Positions 55,779-64,000 of a DNA stretch of 64,000 nucleotides are shown piece by piece. Where the stretch lies: assembly GCA_033980235.1 (NCBI GenBank), contig CM067075.1:34420385-34484384 (forward strand). Reading direction: 5' to 3'. Each line of letters opens with the position of its first letter. Within the stretch, counting starts at the first letter, position 1. A program made the translations under genes and the position numbers. The notes below the pieces were generated by a model. That model saw nothing but the letters and a program-made list of their open reading frames with translations, was not told where the DNA came from and did not search any database. The stretch comes from Diadema setosum (lineage: Eukaryota; Echinodermata; Echinoidea; Diadematoida; Diadematidae).

Positions 55779-57528
55779 GAGTTTGTTTGCAAAAACCGAT
55801 AAGTCCATATTTGTCAAATGGAGATATTTGCGATTAAAGGTCAAGAAAAATAAAGAGAATAATAAGAAAATTTTTGCTTCTTTTGACCATAACTTCAAAA
55901 ATATACCTTTCTATGTAGTAACCAATATATCATTTAAAAGGTATTATTTTGTACTTTATGACAGAGACTGTACTTCAAAATCTTAAAAAATGGACTTATC
56001 GGTTTTTGCAAACAAACTCTTCATATATATATTATATATATATATCAGCTATATATGTAAAGTGGCGTACGGTGGGTCGAAACATGGGGGGAACCATAAA
56101 GTAATTTTGACGGTCTGTATGCTTGTGCGTGTGTGCGTGAGCAATAATGGGACTACAATACATTACGGAATGTGATACATTCAACCACGCAGTCATTGAG
56201 GAACATTGTAAGTTTTCCTTACATGGATTATGGAATGACGGTGTGAAACGATCGACAAATCATATACTGTCAGCAACATAAGGTGAATGGCATAACAATA
56301 AAATGCGAGTGTTGAAGCGAGCGAGCTTGAAAATTTTGATATTCTACAGTTCCAAAACTGGAGTTTTAATTGTAGCTATATATTTCGCTTTGGAAATAAA
56401 TGGGGGCGCATCGGACGCAACTGCTGGCAATTATTGCCAGCAACATTAGGAGAATGGCATAAAGATTGAATGCGAGCGAGCGAAGCGAGCAAGCTTGAAA
56501 ATTTTGACATTCTACAGTCCCAAAACTGGGGTTTGTAGCTATATCTTTCACTTTGGAAGTTAATGGGGCGGTGCATCGGGCGCAACTGCTGGCAATTACT
56601 GGCAGCAACATTAGGAGAATGGCATGAGGATTCAATGCGAGCGAGCAAAGCGAGCGAGCTTGAGAATTTTGACATTTTACAGTCCCAAAACTCCCGTTTG
56701 TAGCTATATCTTTCGCTTTGGAAATGAAGAGGGGGGGGGGGGGCATCGGGCGCAACTGCTGGCAATTACTGGCAGCAACGTTAGGAGAGCGGCATAACGA
56801 TTCAATGCGAGGGAGCGAAGCGAGCGAGCTTGAAAATTTTGACATGTGACAGTCCCCAAACTCCCGTTTGTAACTATATACCTTTCGCTTTGGAAATTAA
56901 GGGGGGGGGGGGCATCGGGCGCAACTGCTGGCAATTACTGGCAGCAACATTAGGAGAGTGGCATAACGATTCAATGCGAGCGAGCGAAGCGAGCGAGCTT
57001 GAAAATTTTGACATTTTACCGTCCCCAATTCCCGTTTGTAGCTATATTTATCTTTCGCTTTGGAAATTAAGGGGTGGGGGCATCGGGCGCAACTACTGGC
57101 AATTACTGTCAGCAACATTAGGAGAATGGCATAACGATTCAATGCGAGCGAGCGAAGCGAGCGAGCTTGAAAATTTTGACATTCTAAAGTCCAACAACTG
57201 CCGTCGTAGCTATGTTTTTCGCTTTAGAAATTAAGGGGGAGGCGCACCGGCTCAACTGCTGGATGCGAGCGAGCGAAGCGAGCGAGCTTGAAAATTTTGA
57301 CATTTTACAGTCCAAAAGCTGCCGTTTCTAGCCATATTTTTTCTCTTTTATTCATATATATACATATTCATTTTATTTTCTTTGTTTATTCATTTATTTT
57401 TATAATTATTATTATTATTCTTACTTTCTTTCTTTTTTTTTTTGGGGGGGGGGGGGGCTTTTTGGGGGGCAAAAATGCGTTTTGCCCCCCCCCCCCCCCC
57501 CCCCCCCCCCCCACTTCCGGCGCCTATG
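55606..57528. mobile_element. TIR and tandem-array element with ~167-bp units (element G3)
   Basis: It is flanked by a 10-bp duplication ATGTACTGCA (55596-55605 and 57529-57538). Ends resemble each other inverted: GGCGCGCCGGAAG at the left, CTTCCGGCGCC shortly before the right end. Six units occur, marked by GCATCGGGCGCAACTGCTGG near 56408, 56573, 56743, 56912, 57080 and 57242, each with GCGAGCGAGCGAAGCGAGCG and a G run. A nested MITE and TA/CA microsatellites occupy 55690-56050. A 10-bp duplication is in the range of MULE-type elements. Confidence 0.82.
55776..56022. mobile_element. 247-bp MITE inserted in a (TA)n tract
   Basis: A 33-bp perfect inverted end (GAAGAGTTTGTTTGCAAAAA then CCGATAAGTCCAT) is found at both sides, and TA repeats flank it. 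This is typical for a Tc1/mariner-type MITE. It lies within element G3, which lies within element E, so three insertion layers are stacked here. Confidence 0.9.
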
Positions 57529-57538
57529 ATGTACTGCA

Positions 57539-58000
57539 ATATTATATGGGGCAACTGTAGCTAAACTAAATTAAACGCAATTTTTATTCTTCAGAAAAAG
57601 GCTCTTCGTATATGCACACACTCAAATTTCTTGGCTCACACTGATCCTATATTTTATCGCCTAAAGACTTTAAAGGCCCATGATATACATATATACCTAT
57701 CTGCCATATTTATGTATAAACACACTCGAAATTTATTACCATTTTTTCAAAACGCCTTAGTAGCCAATGACCATATTCACTCATACCCAACCCGTCGTTC
57801 CCATGATTTTCATTTAAATAATCCAAAGCTTCTACTTGCTCAAAAGTCGATTAGACATCACGGTCCGGATACATGGAACACTCTTCGTGAGGAGTTGAAA
57901 CAGTGTACCTCCTTGTTTTCATTTAAAGCAAACTTAAAAAGCACATATACTTCAAATACGAATGAAAAACAAATAATACATATGATTAATGTTGGTCTCC
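57539..58000 (+). pseudogene. Element E, C-terminal coding part after the insertion
   Basis: Reads LQKKALRICTHSNFLAHTDP, IFYRLKTLKAHDIHIYLSAI, FFQNALVANDHIHSYPTRRS and NTLREELKQCTSLFSFKANL, the usual C-terminal region of CR1/RTE-like RT proteins. It directly continues LPYVMYC before 55605 when the insertion and one duplication copy are ignored. Confidence 0.82.
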
Positions 58001-58490
58001 CAATTAGCAACATCGAATATCGTTCCCTCTTCCAGCAAACCAATTCGATTATTCTACATTTCAGCATATCTGCCCTTATGCACTTTCTAGCACCTGCACG
58101 CACATCCACCACCATCACACATCAGAGTTTAGTTTCCCCTGCTATCTTCGCAGCAGAATTTGTATTGTATTGTATTGCATTGCATTATTACGAAACTAGT
58201 ATACGTCCCTACCTTTTCCTCTGGCCGGCCATCTTTTCAAGCTATGCTTACAATGGCGGCCATCTGCATAATCGCTCCATAATTATAATTGTTGTAATCC
58301 CCGCAACATAGACATGCATACTGTATATTGCATCATTAATTACCTTTTATATCTTTGTTTACGCAAGTCAAACGACTCTGTTTTGAATTTATTTTGTATA
58401 TTTCCCACATGTTCATGATTATGTGCCTTATGTATATTGATTTGCTGATTGATTTATTGATTTGCAGAAAATAAAGTATCTATTAAACAA

Positions 58491-60609
58491 AACAAATTGA
58501 CTGTTTTCCATCATTTAACGTTATTTTGATTAATTTCTGACATAAATCATGCAATAAAGTTGTCTCTGCTTTGAATGTAAGAATTTTTATTTTTACCAAA
58601 TTTGAGCGCTGGGAAAAAGTTCGATGCGGCTACGAAAAGTGCCAAATCTGCGACGTCACCAAATGTGTATGCAAGCCAGTGGGATTTACGTATCTATAGG
58701 CAAACTGTGTGCACTTTTCAGGACATTGGTGCGTAATTTATTGCCAATCTAGAATGAATAAAACTATATATTCACGTCGTGAATCAGCTCAAAATCAGCT
58801 CAAGATTCGCGATCGCCGTGATCAGGTGTTCGCACAACAGTACCAGCAGAATCGGCAGTGAAGAGGTATTCTTTGATGCCGTGATTTCAGCTTGATTCTT
58901 CTTCGAAATAGCATGAAAAAGGTTTGTTGGATAAATATGACCTTCTTTTTCTCTTGTGTGTTGGTTTAAATTCTAATTTCTACCTCAACTTGCTACAAAA
59001 ACAGTCTAACAAAGCGGGAAACTGCAACATTTCCGTGCTGAGCAGCAGTCACGATACACGTGTTGCATGCAAGCATGCACCGCTGCTGCATAGATCCCCA
59101 TAGTTAAACACGTAGGTTGCTTGTAAACAAGGGGGTCCTCGGCGCAGTTGACCAATCGTGAACACGTATTTCGATCACGTGTCTTGGTAACAAGGCTGTT
59201 TACGCGTCCGGGAGACGATTTGCATAAACCTACGCATGTTTCAGACGAATTCATGAATAAAAGTGAGTAGCATGACATCATGCCATGACCATATTTGGAA
59301 TAAGCAGAGGTAGAGCTTTCTGTAGGTACCAAATGTGTCAGGGTTTAACGCAAAATATCTAAGACACGATCGCCAAAAGAACAGTCATTTTCGCCGTACG
59401 CGAAGGCGATTTGGTCTTTAGACGTAAGATTTTGGCCAACTTTTGAGATTGACATCCCACATTTCTCTTCAAAATTCCACATTTTGTAGGTTGTATTCCG
59501 AAATGTTGATATCAATCAGAAACTAGAAAATTTCCCCTACAACGTGATACCAAAATGTCAATTTGGTCCCTGATGTCATTTTTTGACCTTTTTCGGGCTG
59601 TAGCGCGAAATCACATTTGCCGAGAAGTTTCGGATTTTGCCAGAGCGGATCTCATATAGCCGTACGGCAAATCAGCTCATACACATTTGGTGACGTCACT
59701 CAAATCCGATGTTTCTTGTAGCGAACGGAGCTACGTGGTCATGGAAATTGGGTGCTTTTTCAATCTCAAAAACAGTTTGGGGGTAAAGTTACATCGTCTA
59801 AAAGATATCCAGTTTTGTTAACTAGCTTCTTAGCTTTCCGTAGATATCAAACTTGTCATATTTCTAGATTCTCTATAAATTTCAACTTTAAGGAGAATGT
59901 AATACGAATATTTATGGATATGTTAAAAGCTTATGCCATTCTACTCTGCAGACTACCAGAGCAAACTTTCCGATCCCGTGAATTCCAGATACACATTAGC
60001 GTTAAATGTATTATTTGCCATTTGCAGATGAAACAAAAAAAAAAAAAAACCTTTAGTGCTTCAAAATAGTTCTAAAAGGTGAATGAGGGACAGAAATTAC
60101 CAACGTAAAAATTTCAGTCAGCAGAATAAATGTTAAGTACATGAATTGTTAGGGTATATGAAAAATGTGAACAATAGTTATAACAAAATTGTTTCTAGAC
60201 TAAACCGTCTACAGCCATGGTATAGTGGGAAAATATTGTTATCTCCTTATTATTTCAAGGCTTTACTTATGAACTTTTTGTATGGTAGGATGTTTTGAGA
60301 CACAACTGAGCTACACATAGGCCCTATGCATCAAAAAGGGAAATCTCAAACATCCTTAAAATCACTGCTCCGAATGGTAAACATTTGCCCCTTCAAAACC
60401 AAAAAGAAAAAAAAACCCGGAAACATTCGAACAAGGAAGAAAGAGAAACCAAATCTAAATGTTTTGTGTAATCTGTCAGTACGCTGGTCTCGACCATGGC
60501 AAACATCTTTCTAGAGAGATCGGATCTTCAGAGATATAAAAATGAATACACTGTACCAGTTTGGACAGGACATATACAAGACCGAACATTGACTATAAAG
60601 AATAATTCC
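58491..60609. other. Unassigned stretch before the assembly gap
   Basis: A 20-bp exact inverted match (GACGTCACCAAATGTGTATG at 58652-58671 and its complement at 59678-59697) suggests an inverted-repeat element of about 1.1 kb. No gene recognised. A short frame at 60120-60490 (SRLNRLQPWYSGKILLSPYY) looks vaguely like retroelement coding sequence but I cannot identify it. Confidence 0.45.
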
Positions 60610-60809
60610 NNNNNNNNNNNNNNNNNNNNNNNNNNNNNNNNNNNNNNNNNNNNNNNNNNNNNNNNNNNNNNNNNNNNNNNNNNNNNNNNNNNNNNNNNNN
60701 NNNNNNNNNNNNNNNNNNNNNNNNNNNNNNNNNNNNNNNNNNNNNNNNNNNNNNNNNNNNNNNNNNNNNNNNNNNNNNNNNNNNNNNNNNNNNNNNNNNN
60801 NNNNNNNNN
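60610..60809. other. Assembly gap of 200 N
   Basis: Exactly 200 unspecified bases, a conventional scaffold-gap size, so the true distance across it is unknown. Confidence 0.99.
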
Positions 60810-61224
60810 GATAAATTAGTGCCAACATGAGGTTAAAAAGCATCTTACAGAAGATCGCCAGAATATTGATTCGCACTACTGTGTACCATAACCTACTTAG
60901 CAAACATTGTTAGAAAGTGCTGATCAATAATTTTGGATCTGTCACTAGATGAATCTAATATACATGATAAACTCCTTTGCATAATTTTTCACCAAACCAA
61001 AGTACTCAGAATAATAGTAATATAACTTCAAAATATAATCTTTAATCAATATGTGGCAGTAATCATATACATATGTACATAAAGTACCGGTAGATAAACA
61101 GTGGTCAGGTATTTTGATAAAGAAGTACTCTCAATAGACAAAGCGTATTTGTATTGCAAGTTACCATGTCATCAGGCAAGAAACATAATGTATCTCTATT
61201 TCCGCCATTCTTAAACACCATTAA
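60810..61224. other. Unassigned AT-rich stretch
   Basis: Nothing recognised. Confidence 0.5.
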
Positions 61225-61980
61225 CCCTAACTAGGCCGGTTGGGGGGGGGGGGGCCCTCCGAGGCACCCCCCCCCCCCCCTCGACGTTTTTGGGCTATGT
61301 ATCGCTATCGCGAGGAGCTATCGCCCGCGACGTTTCATGACTTTTTTCTTTCGAGTCTCCCGCATCTTTTGACACCAAATTTTGCGATGCCCCAGGTGGG
61401 CAGTTCCGAAGTTGCGCATAAAATATGCACGTGCATGTCAGACCAAAAATTGCTCAAAAACGTGAATTCGTGTACAATTTCAATGAGTTTTATTGATTAA
61501 AATCAATGAAATGACATATTTCCTTGTTCGGAACGATTGTCGCAGACAAATTTAATTGAAAAAACAATGAAAAAACATAAAGTCGAAAAAAAACAAAAAA
61601 AGATACATAAGAAATTCAAAAAAACACATTTTTTTTCCTCTTACATTTGCTAAGGACACTAAAGAGAATATTCACACCAAAAAATGTGCCTGTTTTGAGC
61701 TTTATTTAGTGATTTATACCAAATTGTCTTATTTCACGCATCATTATGCATAAATTAGTATACTTTAGTGTATATGATAATTTTTGAAAAAATTAACTTC
61801 ATGGTACTTTAGATTACATCATAGGCAATGTGTGTGCCAATTTTCGTCCCGATAGCGCGGTCGACGGGCCGAGATCTGGAGGGGGGGGGGGGGGGGGGGG
61901 GGGGGGGCTGGGGGAGGCCCCCCCCCCCCCCCCCCCCCCCCAGCTCTATCATCTACCTAAATAGCCCGGCCTAGTTAGGG
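61225..61980. mobile_element. piggyBac-like TTAA element, non-autonomous
   Basis: TTAA flanks both sides (61221-61224 and 61981-61984). The ends are CCCTAACTAGGCCGG and CCGGCCTAGTTAGGG, perfect inverted copies that start with CCC as piggyBac ends do. Long G and C runs follow each end. No transposase frame: the longest open frame (61240-61500) starts in a homopolymer and matches nothing. Confidence 0.82.
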
Positions 61981-61984
61981 TTAA

Positions 61985-63608
61985 CACACTCTTTATTTTT
62001 ACCTTCATGGATGTAATAAGACATCAATCATACAATAGGTTGATCATCTCCAAGAACAATGGACAAAACTATGATAATCATGCCTAAATTCCAACAGCCA
62101 AGATATCCGTATATGTCCCCCCCTCCCCCCCCCCCCCCAAAAAAAAAAAAATAAAAAAATACAACAGGACCCTTCGCAATGATATCTTTAAAAATATTGA
62201 ATCAATCCAAATACAAATTAAGGGTATGAAAATATAACTCATTGCCCATATCTTCAAAAAAACCCATCCGATTTGCTTCAGTGGTCAAAGAGAAATAACG
62301 AATTTTGTAGAGGGTGTCAAGAATCTCTTCCCTCCAAGTTCTTTTTATTGTATTCACACACAAAAGCATTGACGTGCTAAACTTCTGGAAGAATCAGACT
62401 CATGACATGCTTTCCAACATTCTACATTTCTCCGTGACCGCTTAACCAAATTGACTGGGGTTTTCTACAAAATAGAGCTAAGATGTTATATTTCAAGACC
62501 CTGAAGTAGCATTTAGACAGTTTATTAATTCTAGGTGACTGTAATCAATGCGAAAATTTGATTGTCATTTTTTTAAGGACATACTGTAGCACTGAGCAAC
62601 AGTCAAAAATATAGAAATACACTTGTAGATAAAATGTATACATATGCATATTGCTACTGTGCATCAATCTAAATATCAGCATAGACAAGTTAACATAATG
62701 CTCGATGTTTTTCCCCACACAAGATGTAAAAAAGCAAAACAAACGAAAAACATGAATTACTATCTTAACAGTAATCTGTAGAATTCATTAAACTGTGATA
62801 CAAATATGCATATGTAAATAAGAGTTTGTTTTGTACTGTATAAAGAGATATCATTATTTGAAAGACAATCAAACCCAAGAGTGTAAAAAAACCATAGCAG
62901 CTCAATAAGAATACATAATATTTTCTTGCTGCCAGTTCACTTTCAAACACATGTTTCCACATGTACCCTGGCTCCCAATAACCAAATCTTTACAGATTTT
63001 ATAGCAGTCATAAGTTTTCATATTATACACACAATTAACCTTAACATATAAAGTATCCCTAGTATACAAACAGTCAAAGACCCACTTATTCCACAACATC
63101 AAACACATAGCTCCGAATAGTACTCTAATATACCTCACTTCCTCAACTACATCTTCATCCAAACACACAAATGAAATAAAAGTACCATGAACAGAAATTA
63201 CGTAAAGTGGTCTGGCATACCATTGCAGATGTTTGGGCAAAATATTTCCAAATTGAATTGGTTTGCCCATATACAGAAAGATATTGGATGAGTGCGTTTG
63301 AGCTCTTTTTACATTGTGTCTTTCACAAGTATTTTTCTTCTGTAATAAATTATGAAAGGAAGTCTGGACATTCACATTCATTTTTCATTTTTTCATTTTT
63401 TTTTGATAGAAAGACTAATGAATTTAAAAAATTGCATCCACACATCAACCAGCAAAGCAGTACAGACATTCGTGACAATAAAACTTAGGCAAGATCTTCC
63501 TTCTTTGATAGCTCTACACAATCACAAAGTGAAAATATGATATTTCAAAACGGTCAAAGAAAATAAGTATATCACAAGCACTGAAATAACTACCCCCCCA
63601 AAAAAAAA

Positions 63609-63639
<31 letters not shown>

Positions 63640-64000
63640 CAAAACAAAATGCACAATTCACTTTTATGGCACAAGTAGATAATCATACCAAACTCAATTT
63701 TGTAGTTTCTCTAAATGCTGTTTGGCCAAAAAAAACACAACAAAATAAAACAAAAACAACCACACAAAAACATATTCTACTATATCACAAATTCCAATTT
63801 TTAAACTGTCTTGAAGTACAACATGTATTTCCTTTAATACAGATATGGTAGTTTGCAAGACAGTGGAATTTCTTCAATCACAAGAATCATAGTTTGTACA
63901 TTGAGTTGTTTGGACACTAAATAATGCTTTGAGTATTCCCAACTGAATTTGATATAAATCATAGAGGGCAAAATATGCTCAACACTCCAAAACAAGTGTT
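61985..64000. other. Unassigned AT-rich right flank
   Basis: C and A homopolymers near 62117-62150, (AAAAC)n at 63610-63650. A 159-codon frame on the minus strand (62902-63381) has no recognisable domain and normal base composition for non-coding sequence. The stretch could be 3' UTR or intergenic sequence of a gene beyond the window. Confidence 0.45.

Larger units (their letters stand above)
53151..58490 (+). mobile_element. Non-LTR retrotransposon, near full length but broken (element E)
   Basis: The endonuclease and RT are both recognisable. The element is interrupted at 55606-57528 by another element, after which the C-terminal coding part continues to about 57970. The 3' end is close to AAAATAAAGTATC near 58475. 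Frameshifts lie near 53530, 53780, 54480, 54600, 54800 and 55310. No ORF1 was identified. Confidence 0.85.

Noticed and set aside
60496..60903. Reading frames crossing the N run
   Set aside because: They are artefacts of the 200-base assembly gap.
62902..63381. 159-residue frame on the minus strand near the right edge
   Set aside because: No domain, AT-rich surroundings without codon bias, no visible splice partners. A frame this long can occur by chance in 64 kb.

Overview
This is a eukaryotic, AT-rich, intron-containing and very repeat-rich genomic window. It most resembles a marine invertebrate deuterostome, with an echinoderm such as a sea urchin the best guess. The grounds are the gene architecture (ankyrin repeats, ZU5, UPA, death domain), the many non-LTR retrotransposon families, the Penelope-like debris and the dense MITE load. 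The taxon is inferred from style, not from a diagnostic gene. A 200-base run of N (60610-60809) marks a draft assembly.

One host gene can be reconstructed with confidence. It lies on the + strand from about 16.8 to 45.7 kb. A 4-kb uninterrupted exon (16872-20909) encodes about 38 ankyrin repeats. Two short exons (25368-25580, 26932-27089) finish the ankyrin array. A ZU5 exon (35087-35389), UPA exons (36134-38005), a linker exon (38456-38495), a death-domain exon (38980-39294) and two acidic tail exons (41949-42181, 45414-45703, ending in TAG) follow. Reading phases agree at every junction except the one between 27089 and 35087, where at least one exon is probably unrecognised. The protein would be about 2,040 residues plus that missing piece. 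It resembles an ankyrin, PIDD or UNC5-type cytoplasmic signalling scaffold. A His-Phe-Thr tripeptide between ZU5 and UPA sits where PIDD and UNC5CL cleave themselves.

The rest is mobile DNA and unassigned sequence. Region by region: 1-4.5 kb, a CR1/jockey-type retrotransposon on the minus strand (ORF1, then PHD finger, endonuclease and RT), broken by a TTAA-flanked MITE. 4.5-13.5 kb, nested and tandem MITE-like repeats with no recognisable gene. 13.58-14.48 kb, a TIR element made of tandem ~150-bp units that carry nuclear-receptor DR1 sites. 21.2-24.4 kb (intron 1), two head-to-head truncated Penelope-like copies forming a long inverted repeat. 28-33.6 kb (the intron before the ZU5 exon), a 688-bp MITE and two decayed retrotransposons, one apparently nested in the other. 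33.6-36.0 kb, an inverted ~480-bp repeat flanking the ZU5 exon. 39.4-40.4 kb, an L1/Tx1-like remnant and a duplicated intron segment. 42.2-42.7 kb, a MITE a few bases inside an intron. 43.8-44.4 kb, a minisatellite. 45.9-51.9 kb, two more copies of the 688-bp MITE around a retrotransposon that is split by another TIR and tandem-array element. 53.1-58.5 kb, a further retrotransposon split by a third element of that architecture. 58.5-64 kb, unassigned sequence with a piggyBac-like TTAA element.

The most promising biology is the ANK-ZU5-UPA-DD gene (possible self-cleavage, possible alternative last exon without the death domain). The second is the recurring transposon architecture of terminal inverted repeats around ~145-170-bp internal tandem arrays, one member of which carries ready-made DR1 elements upstream of that gene.
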